NCBI GenBank assembly: GCA_001465935.1
Contig: LNKV01000073.1
Coordinates: 1 to 64,000 of the forward strand
Direction of reading: 5' to 3'
DNA length: 64,000 bases
Origin: Clarireedia homoeocarpa
Taxonomy: Eukaryota; Ascomycota; Leotiomycetes; Helotiales; Rutstroemiaceae
The notes below the pieces were generated by a model. The model made no database searches and had not been told where the DNA came from. It saw nothing but the letters and a program-made list of their open reading frames with translations. This document shows positions 35,999 to 46,586 of the stretch, in pieces. How positions within the stretch are numbered: the first letter of the stretch is position 1; every line of letters begins with the position of its first letter. The translations under genes were made by a program, and so were the position numbers.

Positions 35999-37744
35999 TC
36001 ATTTAATCGAAAATATTTGTGTATAATCAGATCCAGAAAATGTAGTAAATGTTTCCCCATTCATACAACCATCAATATAAGCATCTCCAATAAAAATCCA
36101 ATTCTTCTCATCGTACTTCCTAAGAATAACAGGTACCCTGCATCCATGTAATATACAGATCTCATCCCCCGGTACTGCATTCACAGGCACAAGTCCCTGG
36201 TCCGTAGACATAGGCATGGCGCGGGCTCTCTTGCGTCTTACATTCGCGAGCCTTCGATTCCAGCACATGGCATTCATGTGTGTATGGAATCTTATCATGT
36301 CTTTCTTTGAGCGCTTTTTTGCCGGTCTTCGTGTTTGGTATCTTAAATCTACGGGATAAGAGAGTACAGAGTTTGGGACATGGTGGGCGTAGATTTGACG
36401 GAAATCGTCGACAGTAAAAGGTCGTGAGCTGCTGTCCCAATTCCCAATTAAGGTGCGCCAGTTCCGCACCGTTGTGAGCCAGTCAACTAAATGAGGCCCA
36501 GAGGATTCGTATTTAACGCTCAAGCTCTCGATGGTGGCCAAGGAAAAACCTCTGACTTTGAGTTTGGAGAGGTCTTTGGAGAATTTTACGTCGGGAGTTG
36601 AGTAGCTGCAAGCATTGTAGGGTGCTTGAGCGAAACAGAATGATGTTGATGAAGAACTCCAGTCTGGTACCCAAGACGGTAGATTGCTATGTGGTGACGA
36701 GGATGGTTGGCTGGCACAAATAATCGTGAGGTTATTGTGATGTTTCACAATCTCTTTTGTAAGGTGTTTATAGACCATATCGAGAGGCTTCGAGTAGTCG
36801 GGCAGAAACTTGCTGGTCATCATATTGGATGCAAGGCCAAGTAATGCATATACATTATCCCTAGGATCTGAGGAATCAAGACCTCGATGCCGCAGAAGTA
36901 GATCACTTATTTCCTGCGAGGATTGACAAGCAAACTGCTGACGCGAGAAGCCTCTCTCGATTGCTCGCTTATACTTAGTGATCTCCTCCAAAGGTGCTTG
37001 TAGAAGAGGCTTGCTGTCGTAGATTCCCTGTACGAATACCATAAAGGTGGTCCACGATACTTCCGAATGTCCACATATGATTTTAACATCGGAGTTGACG
37101 GCAACTTCTTGCACAACCCAGATTCGTGACCACCAGGGTCGCCCGAGTAGATCATTAAAGCATTCGAGTAGATGGACCCGGCGATCTTGAGTTTCGTGTT
37201 CCTGGCTATCCAATTTATCGTTGTCAGGCTCGATAGACCTTTCCGGACAGGCATCCATAATAGCTCTCGTAGCCTTTTTCAGATGCTTCAAGTCCTTTCT
37301 ATCAGCTTTTGAATGGCTTCCAACCCAAGATAGAGCACGAAAAGTTTTCTCAGAACCCTCTCCAAGCCACACTAAAACCCTCTTCGCAGCCTGGTATATA
37401 CTACGCATCCTAGAGACCTGCTGTGTTTTTTCCAGCGGACATGATTGGTTTATACATACTGCATCGACCCACAAAATTCTTTCCACGTCTGCAAGTCGAA
37501 GGTGTTGTAGAGCAGCGTACAAATTGGGCGTAACAAAAAATAGCCTATTATTGAGCCTGATGTGCTGCAGCGTGCTCGAGTCGCCCCATGTGTATGATAA
37601 GGCTTCGTAGGAGAAGGTAGAGACCTCTTGAGAGTCTTCAATCAAGGTACAGTCAAGCGGCGAGTCCCCGGTTCCTGGGGAAAGAATAAGAAGACGGAAT
37701 GCACTCGAGTTATCATCGAGCGGCTCATATTCGAATTTGTTCAT
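35999..37744 (-). CDS. HET-domain (heterokaryon incompatibility) protein
   Basis: Single exon, 581 residues. The HET domain, about residues 45-200, shows the usual blocks: FSYEALSYTWGD, then LRLADVERILWVDAVCINQ, then EKTQQVSRMRSIYQAAKRVLVWLG. A later block, DPRDNVYALLGLAS, is also typical. HET proteins trigger cell death when incompatible fungal cells fuse, usually after another protein senses nonself; partner and trigger here are unknown. No repeat domain (WD40, ankyrin, TPR) follows, so this is a stand-alone HET protein. The start is the ATG at 37744 (MNKFEYEPL), which places the domain at the expected distance; the frame is open for a further 39 codons upstream. The reading frame is undamaged, in contrast to the nearby relics. 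Confidence 0.9.
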   Translation of the reverse strand: MNKFEYEPLDDNSSAFRLLILSPGTGDSPLDCTLIEDSQEVSTFSYEALSYTWGDSSTLQHIRLNNRLFFVTPNLYAALQHLRLADVERILWVDAVCINQSCPLEKTQQVSRMRSIYQAAKRVLVWLGEGSEKTFRALSWVGSHSKADRKDLKHLKKATRAIMDACPERSIEPDNDKLDSQEHETQDRRVHLLECFNDLLGRPWWSRIWVVQEVAVNSDVKIICGHSEVSWTTFMVFVQGIYDSKPLLQAPLEEITKYKRAIERGFSRQQFACQSSQEISDLLLRHRGLDSSDPRDNVYALLGLASNMMTSKFLPDYSKPLDMVYKHLTKEIVKHHNNLTIICASQPSSSPHSNLPSWVPDWSSSSTSFCFAQAPYNACSYSTPDVKFSKDLSKLKVRGFSLATIESLSVKYESSGPHLVDWLTTVRNWRTLIGNWDSSSRPFTVDDFRQIYAHHVPNSVLSYPVDLRYQTRRPAKKRSKKDMIRFHTHMNAMCWNRRLANVRRKRARAMPMSTDQGLVPVNAVPGDEICILHGCRVPVILRKYDEKNWIFIGDAYIDGCMNGETFTTFSGSDYTQIFSIK

Positions 37745-39378
37745 GCTGATCTCGCACACATTTATGTACGCATAACAATATAACACTACACAGTTTTCAA
37801 GAAATGTGCTCTTAGAACGACGAGGGAAGCTTGGGATAAATTGTATTGCGAATGGAAACAAAACTGAGATGAAAGAGGAAATGCTTTATAAATCTTAATC
37901 TCTGTCCGTTGATGGGGCGCAGCAAGAAAACATAGCCACGCTCTTACATTTAGTGTTCTTTTTCTTGATTTTGATTTTGTGATATGATGGTATGAGATGT
38001 GATTAGTATTCTTGTTTGGTGGTCGTGAGTTTGTAATTTGGAGTTATATACTGTGGGGCTTGCTACACCCCTCCTTTTAGACTAGTTTAAAGCCACCGGG
38101 ATATATTTTGTAGTATAAGAAACTGGCTTCCACTTGGATTTAGAAGAATTAGACGGCCTTCCCCCCTCTTTTGACTGGTACGGTGTAGTCCTGAGTAACC
38201 ACCCCCTGGATCTCCTTCTACACGTGCTATTGGGATGCACGTACTCTCACTTCGACATACTTACAATACTTGTTCTATATACAGGGAAGGGGGTGTAGTT
38301 ATCCATGTATTACTTAATTGACCAGAGTCATCCATCTTGGGGACTATCATTGTGATTTTTTGTTGTCACTTGAGAACCTCGAGAATAATAGAAGGTTTAA
38401 TTCAATACTCAATGGAGAGGTTCGAAACAAAAAGCGGGGGTTAATGGTTCTAAAAATTAAATCTAACTTGAACGGTGAACACCAAGAATGAATCCCTTGA
38501 GGTTTGAGGAGACTTGTGTCTGTAATTCCAGGAGCTCTCAAAACGGTTCGCGGCCAAAAGCATGAGGAGCTTCTCCTCAGGGGGAAGGGGAAAGGGGAAG
38601 GGTGAGCGCAAATGAGTGAAAATAGAAGAAGAAGAAGAAGAAGAAGAAGAAGAAGAAGAAGAAGAAGAAGAAGAAGAAGAAGAAGAAGAAGCAAGAAGAG
38701 AGTGTGGAAAGAGTAAAGAGGTAGAGGTAATGAGAAGAAGGTGAAAGATGTAAATAACATACATGTGGACGGAGGCAGAGGCGCTTGAGATAAAACGAGG
38801 ATAATGATTGGTTGATTGATTGATGGATGGATGGATTGATTGACGGGGCGAATCTAACGTAGGTATGTAGGTGATTTGATCTTTTATCTATCTGCTTGGG
38901 AGCAAGGAAGTAAGTAATGTGATGCGATGCGATGCGATGAGAATAAATAGATAGACAGGGAAAGAGATAAAAAGGGGAAAAGCGAGAGAGGACGAATAAG
39001 AAAGAGAGGTGGTGGGTGAAAAAGGAAGAGGGAAAATAGAGGCAAGAAATAGATGAAAAAGGGAGGTAAGAGAAGGAGGTGAAAAGGTGAAAGTCCAAAA
39101 GCCATATGAAAAACAAACGCAAGTGAACTCCTCGCGGTCTCGTCTAAATTAAGGTGGGGAAGTCGCTTACTGTATATGTGTTAAGGGGGGATAAGTAGCA
39201 AGTGATGTATCTATCAATCATCTCGCCCTGGAATACGACAATACTATGAATAAACTTAAGTTGCAAAATTATTCGAGAGACCTACTTGTATCTTTGTAGG
39301 GGGTGAAAGAGGGAGGGAGATGGAAGATGAAACACCAGAAAAGCCCTGCAAAGATCCAAAGGAAAAAATCACAAAAAA
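37745..39378. other. Intergenic, HET promoter to 5S copy 2
   Basis: 1.6 kb with no gene supported. It includes the HET leader above 37745, a long GAA microsatellite (listed separately) and A/G-rich DNA to about 39100. Frames through this purine-rich DNA on the minus strand are Leu/Ser/Phe-rich and spurious. Confidence 0.55.
38625..38691 (+). repeat. (GAA)n microsatellite, about 22 units
   Basis: Uninterrupted AAG/GAA trinucleotide over 67 bases. Such GAA/TTC runs can form triplex structures. It lies in noncoding DNA between the HET gene and 5S copy 2. Confidence 0.95.
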
Positions 39379-39498
39379 ACATACAACAGTGGGGATTCGC
39401 TGGTGGTCACCCACCCAACTACTAATCCACCGATTCAAGGCTTATGTATGGCAGAGCGGACGGGATGCCCAGTTGGTCCTTGATCTATGGTCGTATGT
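39379..39498 (-). rRNA. 5S rRNA gene (diverged copy 2)
   Basis: 120 bases on the minus strand with the same helix I ends and the same intact internal control region as copy 1. The two copies differ mainly near bases 22-28 (GGACCAACTGGG here, GGAGAAATGGG in copy 1) and at one later base (CATACATAAG against CATACACAAG). TTATATAG stands about 28 bp upstream and a T7 run follows directly at 39378-39371. Opposite orientation to copy 1, 4.7 kb away, bracketing the HET gene. Confidence 0.8.
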
Positions 39499-40203
39499 GC
39501 TAGGAAGCTGTGGAAATGACTATATAATGTTGATAATGCTATCATAGTAGGTGGAAGTTGGGTTGGTACGGGGGGGTAAGGAAGCAAGGAGGACGGCAGG
39601 GATGAAGGTTTGAATGGGGAACAGAAACAGGGAGGAGAAAGTGGAGAATTGGAATAAGCATAGTATCGTTGATATGCAAAGAAAAGACCAAGATAGTATA
39701 TGAATAATACAGTGTTGCAGGGGTCGATGATTGCTGCATCCACCGCGCTCGCCCTTGGGAAATTTGTGTGATTATTTATGGTGAGTTGAATGAGCACAAA
39801 TTTTCACCTGGGTAATGGTTGTTTGAGAAGAAAACTGACAGAAATAAGGGTATATAATATTGAAAGTAAAGTGATGAAATGGTAACGAGAATTGAGAAAA
39901 CGGCGAGCCACTTCGTACTGACTCCTTTCGCCCTTGACAACAAGCAGTTAGAGCTCTCGCACCAAATTGCTGTCTTTAATTTTTTTTAATTTTTTTTAAG
40001 GATTGGATGAAGTAATATTGTTTAGGATAGTACCGTATACAGATTACGAACATCGTGGTGTTGATGTGATGTGGTTGAGGATAAAAAGTTCAAAACGTCT
40101 CGAGTCTCGCGCTTTTGGACCGACCGACAGCACCACATCTGCGGCCTCTTTATATCCGGTACATAAGCAACTTCACTATCGGAACTTTGCACCATCCGCC
40201 ATG
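39499..40203. other. Intergenic, no recognised gene
   Basis: 0.7 kb between 5S copy 2 and the 3' end of the zinc-finger/TPR gene. T-rich tracts occur near 39980-40000. The open frames have no recognisable content. Confidence 0.5.
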
Positions 40204-42443
40204 TTAGTCCATATGCGCCCCGCTATTGTAACAATCATGAAATGGGTCGTATCTTACATTAGCCCGGTAAGCCTTTCTAAATTTCTTTGCCGGACGTGGC
40301 TTGTTACTGTGTAGAAGAACTCCGCTTTCTTTTCTTGCAGTCTTAATACCGTCAAATAATTCGCTGTAGGCATCTAGTCGTCCTTGACTAAGGAACAATC
40401 GTGAGAGCATAAGCTTTGTAAGCCTTATGTCTGATTGGTTTTCTCCGAATCTTCTTTTCTGTCCTTCCAAAACCTCCAAAAGAAGTTTTTCCGCCTCATC
40501 AGAGCGTCCCTTGATAAAGTAGTTATGTGCCAATTCCATTTGGAGGTCTTGCGTTTCTGGATGTAATACACCCATCCTGACCTTTGCTTTTCTAATGAGT
40601 TCATTAAGCAGTTTGATAGATTCATCCCATTTGTTCTGCCTGCAATATATAGTCGATAGTTGTTTCATCTTTGAATAGATTGTTGGATGATCGTGACCTA
40701 GTGCTATTTTATCTCTTTTGATTTCTGATTTCAGTATTTTCGTCACTATTTCTAGTTGTTCCTTGAGAAATAATGGCGAATAGATACTGTCCTCATTCTT
40801 CATGGCAAAAGTGTCATCGTCCGAATTCTTGCTCTTGTCTTCATTCGAAGGTAATGCACGAAGGGCTAGTTGTTCCATGTGTTGTCCTAGATGTTGCTGG
40901 AATTGCGTGAGAGATACATCCCATTTTCCTAGCTCGTCGATTCTCTGATGAAATCTATCACCATATGTGTAGCAACAAGGACAGTCTAGCATACTAATCC
41001 ATGGCTGTAGACATACAGTCATTATAGCTGTGCGAGTTTCTGTATCGAGATCCGCATGAAGGTTCGAAAAATGTGTGCCTAGGCTTTCCAAAGTTTGTAA
41101 TTCCTGATCCGCACATAGTACACACTTCCACTGTTTCCGATGGTTGTCAAGTTCATGCTTAGACCACTCATTTCGATCCTGAAATATATCATGATCACAC
41201 GACTTAAACGTACAGACGTATGGCCTTAGATCAGAAAATACATGCTTCCTATTGGCAAATTAGGTGAGAAATTGATTCTCTTGGAACTGTGTTGCTTACT
41301 TCCATTCGGCATTGCTCTTAACATTTTGTGGCTTCCTGCAATAAGGGCATTCAAAGGCGTCGCCATACTTGTAACGCACGCCTGCCGAGCTTTTTGGAAG
41401 AAGAGGTATTCTAAGCAGACTTTCTGATCCCTCAGTCCTCTTGCTTAAATCTACGAACCGCGTTGCAGCCACCTTTGGAGCTTGAGGTAGAGGAGTCGGG
41501 TATTGGGTGCCTACGAAAGTCTTTGACGATCCAGCGTTGTCGTGTGTCGAAGCCTGTGGTTCCAAGCATAGAGTCTCTGCATCATCATCGGTTCTCAAAC
41601 GAGGCACTGCGGTCAACTTCGCTTGGTGCTCCCGGCGATAGATCAGATATTGACGGCGACTTGTGATCGCATGGCCAAGTCGTTCAGCTAGCCATAACCT
41701 TCCCTCCATCAATGTAGGATGTATATTTTTTATATGAATGATATCACTGGTTGGATCCATTGGAATTGTGTTACGAGCCTTGGCGTAGTCGTCCTTCTCT
41801 GGGCTTTTTCTTATCATCATTGACAATCGAAATAGTTGAGCCACTGATCCTTGAATTGCAGTGAAGAGTTGATGTAGCTCGGAATCTTCCAGTGGTGCAA
41901 CAGATAACCCATTTTCTGTAATGTTGTCATCACGAGTTGCAGACTGACTGCTATCCACCTCGTCTCTGATGTTCCATGTCTCATTTGGCTCTTGGCCAGA
42001 GACAATGGGCAGTGCTAAGTGAAGGATCAATAAGACCAGAATGAAAAGTTCGAGAACTTAGTCGAAGCCATAAATTTAGAGATAGATCATTTACCATGTA
42101 GGACTTACGCTAAAATAGGAATGTTGCAACAACATCCTTTGCAGGGTAGAAATTGAACATGAATCCACGTACCTAGGTTTAAAGACTCTTCCAAATACTT
42201 CAACTCTTCGACCACTAGGTTTTGTGCTTTTCGATCCTGTTGCAGCCGCCGTGCAAGACTGCTGCGTAATGGAGTATTCTTTGCATGCGAAGCCGCGATA
42301 TTTCGAGCCCATAGACTGAAGTGATCATATTCTCTTTCAACACTGGGTTCTTGAGGATAATTTTCGACATTGCGAGTATTGGAAATGTCGGATATCTCTT
42401 GGAACAATCGGTCGCATGACGTTGTGAGTCCTGCTATTTCCAT
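40204..42443 (-). CDS. Zinc-finger and TPR protein of NLR-associated type
   Basis: Exons 42443-42173, 42014-41300 and 41248-40204 join in frame to about 676 residues. The N-terminus (MEIAGLTTSCDRLFQ, then HFSLWARNIAASH) matches a helical module common in fungal NLR-like proteins. Near residues 310-400 lies a Cys/His cluster: CPYC, RPYVCTFKSC, WSKHELDNHRKQWKCVLC, LGTHFSNLH. This resembles the C2H2-like region of that family. From about residue 480 a kinesin-light-chain-type TPR array follows, with repeats about 42 residues apart. No nucleotide-binding domain is present, so it may be a receptor-like or adaptor protein. The second intron is canonical. The first is long (158 bp), and inside it an acceptor-like TTTTAG is followed one base later by GTAAGT, so the junction could be two-step. 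Function is inferred. Confidence 0.65.
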
Positions 42444-42837
42444 CTTGCTGAGAAATAATAGCAACGACCGTCTAGAAGGTGTAAAACTACGAATAGTAAC
42501 ACTACGAGAAATTGTTTTTTGCTTCTGAATCTTCTGATATAAATTACGCGATTGATTGTGGTGTCGTCTCGCTCGTGTCCAACGTCGATTAATAAGGCAG
42601 CCACGCAGCAAGGCTCGTGAAATACACCGACAACCTCATCGTGTTTTCTATCATCAGCATTCTTAGCCTCAAAGGTTGGACGCCCGATTTGGTATCGCAA
42701 CTACTGGAGGATTGATTGTTGGCACCAGGTAATGGTTACTGAGAGTCACGTGCTCGCTCTCTTGGCTATCTATCTGCATCTACTTTACACGGCTGGGAAT
42801 CCGTCTATTTCCCACTGGTCTGATAGGAGGCCATGCA
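42444..42837. promoter_or_regulatory. Shared divergent promoter region
   Basis: 394 bp separate the start codons of the zinc-finger/TPR gene (minus) and the DUF7580-type gene (plus). Both promoters must lie here, so the two genes could be co-regulated. I recognise no specific factor site. Confidence 0.55.
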
Positions 42838-44932
42838 ATGGATCCCTTATCTATTGCAGGTCTTGCTCTGGGTGCCTATCCTGTTCTATCACATGCTTTC
42901 AATCAATATAAGCAAGGCATAGAACACTGCCATAATTGGCGGCGTTTTCGCACTCAATTCGAGGCTTTTCGCAGGAAGGTTGATGCGGAGAGCTACTTTT
43001 TCGAAAATATAATTCGAGAACTGATTTTCGAGCCACCAGCCCCTTTCTCGCTCAAAGGAACGTCGGAGGAAGAGGTTTTGGAACGTATGAAAGATCAGAA
43101 CGACCGTATTTGGCAGAGTAGTGAATTGAAGAGAACGGTCAGGCTACGACTCGACGATCGCTATGATTGGTTTCTAGCAACTATCCAAGAGATCCGCGAG
43201 ATACAGGAGGAACTATACACTCGACTACAAATATCAGAGGTCATTACCGGATCCAGAACAGAGAATTTGCCACCCACTGACTTTAAGTAGTTAAATGCAG
43301 ATGAGTATACTGCACAGTGGTGGGAGTTTCAGTGGAAGAGAATAAAAGACACTCTATCGATTGAACAGAGAGATCAGAAAATTGAGAAGCTACATAGCTT
43401 GACCGAAAGTCTCCAGCGAACTCTGGAGATCAGAGATAAACGATTGGGTGCTGGTGGAGCGAAATCGTTTTCAGCCTTCCCAAAAGCGGTGGAAAAAGTC
43501 CAGCAAAGTGCTTGTAGTTTATATTCTGCTCTCATGAAAGCCTGGCGATGTTCATGTGTTGGCTCTCACACGACTTTACTGCGTTTGGATCATTGTGAGA
43601 GCCTATCTCGAACATCTAATGCACAACATACATCATTCGATGTTGTTTTCATTGTGCCGACAAAAAACACGATCGGCTGCGACCAACTGGGCGACGTAAT
43701 TACTTTTCAGAAAAGAAAGGATGATTCTCATATTCGACAAGCAGTGGAAATCAAAGTCTTTGATAGCCAGAAAGACATCTCTCAGCAGCCAGTCCAGCCT
43801 GTGCAAGCCAAACAACAATTAACACCTATTTTATCGAGTAAAGCCAACACTATACAGAATGTGAGTGCAGACCCACAGAAACATAGCTTTAGACGTACTC
43901 TAAAAGATCATTTGCCATTCAGGTATGTTTGATTACTTTGCCGTGCGCGCCAGTTTACAGCTACAAGAATTACTAAAGTTGTCCAGATCTAAAACCTCTC
44001 TCTTAGGAGTCCCAAGTAATAGTCCCCAAAAACCGAACTCTATCTCTTCATTGATGACCATCAGCCCAGTCAAGGACACGGTAGTCACTCTTCTGGACCC
44101 TGTATTACCGTCACCAAGTCCACCATCGCCGGAACAAAACAAGCCGAACGATGGACAGCAACAGCAGAGTAATGCGACCTATCAGCCCAAGAAAATCTCC
44201 AACATTTGTCATACTATTCAAACTTTAACCGCCGGGAACTGCCCCTTGGGATATTTACCGGATGATAAGACGACCAGACATGAGCTTACCGCTGGGGATC
44301 GATCGAATATTCCACCTACCAAAAACCTCATATCGTTGAAAGAGGTTCTGACAAAAAGTAAAACGCACTTCTCAACCCAGCGGAGAATGATAGTTGCTAC
44401 AATCCTAACTTCTTCTCTCCTCGAACTTCTACAAACCCAATGGCTTCACACATATTGGAGTAAGGAAAACGTATTCTTCGAGAAATCTGACGACAGCTCG
44501 CAAACCGCCTTCTGTCAACCATACATCATCCACGAATTCGAGCCCGGAACAAACGTATCCCCTAGCCAGCTATCACAAGCGAGTGATATTCCACTCAGAA
44601 TATTCCTTCAATGTCTCGGTATAGTTCTAATCGAGCTTTGCTTCGGCAAGACGATCGAAGAGATGGAAGATACTGCATTAGTCACACCAGTCAACGCAAG
44701 CGACTCGAGATCTTACCATACCTACTGTCTTGCAATTGCTAACGGCGTCGCATGGGATATTATTTATGGAGAAAATCCTACTTTCTCCGATCCGATCAGC
44801 AACTGCCTTCATCCTCCAAATCTACGAATGATGAGTGAGGGGAAGCACACCGAAGTACTTGATGATATTTTTCTTACCATCGTGAAGCCTTTGCACGAAG
44901 AGATACTGCATAGATGGCCTCAGTCGTTTTAG
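42838..44932 (+). CDS. DUF7580-type protein, possibly HeLo-like N-terminus
   Basis: Two conserved regions mark the family. An N-terminal helical region (MDPLSIAGLALGAYPVL, then WRRFRTQFEAFRRKVDAE) starts with a hydrophobic helix as in HeLo-like proteins. A C-terminal region (ISNICHTIQ, ISLKEVL, RRMIVATILTSSLLELLQTQWL, then CLGIVLIELCFGKTIEEME) resembles a degenerate kinase fold. A proposed model, 42838-43239, 43291-43860 and 43961-44932, gives 647 residues. Intron 2 (GTGAGT...TTTACAG, 100 bp) is credible. Intron 1 would be 51 bp with a weak GTCATT donor but a good CTGAC branch and TAG acceptor; it removes an in-frame TAG at 43288-43290 and keeps the frame. If intron 1 is not spliced, the protein stops at residue 150. 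Function unknown; these proteins often sit near HET and NLR genes. Confidence 0.6.
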
Positions 44933-46004
44933 GGATGTAGTTCATGACATTCATTCCGCACACAAAGAAGACTTTATGATGAGTCTGATTGAAGTCAGAG
45001 CCACTTGACCGATTACAGCTGACGTTTCTTTCCCTCAAAAACTTATAAGCATCCATTATTTCTTATTATTCCCTTGAGAATCACTAGGAAATTAAAAGTA
45101 TTATCTATTTATGTGCTGAGTGTGCTACGATCTGTATATCCATAGTCATCAGCATACTCACCAACGTCTTTAGCTCCTCCCCATCAGTATACCACCACTT
45201 TCACCCCTCTGTTCATTAAAATTCCACATATGATTTCGCCATCTCCCCCTTCTTTTCTTCATTTAATGTTAAAACTCCGTCCATTTCCCCATTTTCATCA
45301 TCTTACATAGCAAACATGGCTCACGCTTCCACAAAATCATATCATAAACACACGTTCACCCACTTCTTAAGTAGCTGGCTAAGCTTCATGTGCAGTCATC
45401 ACGTCACTTTATACGTACTAGACTATCTACTCCTTTACCAGCACCAGCTACTAGGGCACTTGGACCTACCAACTACACACATAAAGCGGCTCGCGGAATA
45501 ATACATGATATATTAGCACACTTATCTCACTATCAGTGGATGACTTCAACTTGTGATATCTCTCTACCTCTCGCTGTCTTTCAAACCTAGACTAATCTTC
45601 CTATTCATTACAATGAATAATCTCTCATCCCTACACGCCAAAAATCCGAAGCTGAATATCATTTGATATGCACAACTCACTTGTTATATGTGCAGCTGAA
45701 CGGTTTTACATTAGACCTGGTCAAACGGTTCGAATATAACACTTTAACTAGCACCACTTATCTGCCTCTATCACGACTTCCAGCACCAACAAGACCGAAA
45801 TCTGGGACAGCTACTTGCAGAGTTGATCAAACAGCTAGTTCAGCACCTAAAACCCTTTCGGAAAAGGATACAAGCATTGTACGATGGTCACAAAAAACAT
45901 CTTTGAATCCTTCTCAATTGTACTATGCCCTTGATCCCATCATTCTCTCATCCCTTATCCCACCTCTCATCCTTTATCCCACGCGAAGCCCCAAACCTAA
46001 ACCT
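44933..46004. other. Convergent intergenic region
   Basis: 1.07 kb between the DUF7580-type gene and the minus-strand gene at 46005. No domain-bearing frame. A decayed ATCCC/TCTCATCC tract lies near 45935-45982. Confidence 0.5.
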
Positions 46005-46586
46005 TCACGAAATCCCACGCGTACCATTACCCTTCACCTCAATCAACTCCTTCCCATTCTCCCCAACCCCCATCACCTTCCACGTACTCCAATGCAGTGT
46101 CATGAGCCAGAACCCTCCATCCGGATGTGCTCTTGGAAAAAACCATTCCCAGTCTTTGTGATGTGCGGCTTTGCAGCAAAACTTGCCCCCTCCATCATGA
46201 CCCATGCACATCCCAGAGACCGCGTTGCGGAAGCCAAACCACCCTTCTTTTTCGATGCAGATCCAATGACTGCCACTTTCTGCAGTTGCTGTGTTCTCCA
46301 GTTGGAGAATACCATCGATGAGTTTGATAAAACGATGGCTTTTTCGGTCGCGGATCATGTATGTTTCACCGGCCCAAGGAGCTCGCACGGGTGGGGTGAT
46401 GGGAGGTAGGTGATCGTCGCTAACGGCTGTGAGAGTTGGTGTATTGGGTGATTCGGATGATGTTTCAGTCTCAGTTACCGAAGCGGCATTGAATTTATGA
46501 AAAACAACATCTTGGAGATTGACTATGGCGTTTTCCATCTCAGAGATTGTCGCTTTCAGCTGGGAGACGGTGCTGTGAATGTCCAT
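46005..46586 (-). CDS. Small protein with a repeated-Trp, beta-rich C-terminal domain
   Basis: From the ATG at 46586 the frame encodes 193 residues. Residues 1-35 form a short coiled coil (MDIHSTVSQLKATISEMEN), then a Ser/Thr-rich linker. A compact domain from about 75 to the end has repeated W/G-rich strands: PWAGETYMIRDRKSHRFI, HWICIEKEGWFGFRN, GMCMGHDGGGKF, HHKDWEWFFPR and DGGFWLMT. This domain is frequent in Leotiomycete and Sordariomycete proteins and looks like a beta-trefoil or fascin-like fold, sometimes fused to incompatibility proteins. The frame stays open about 50 codons upstream without an ATG, and another frame just upstream (46948-46712) starts with ATG. A spliced or frame-shifted N-terminal exon is therefore possible. 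Function unknown. Confidence 0.55.
   Translation of the reverse strand: MDIHSTVSQLKATISEMENAIVNLQDVVFHKFNAASVTETETSSESPNTPTLTAVSDDHLPPITPPVRAPWAGETYMIRDRKSHRFIKLIDGILQLENTATAESGSHWICIEKEGWFGFRNAVSGMCMGHDGGGKFCCKAAHHKDWEWFFPRAHPDGGFWLMTLHWSTWKVMGVGENGKELIEVKGNGTRGIS

Noticed and set aside
38347..39122. Minus-strand frames rich in Leu, Ser and Phe
   Set aside because: They are translations of the (GAA)n microsatellite and neighbouring purine-rich DNA.
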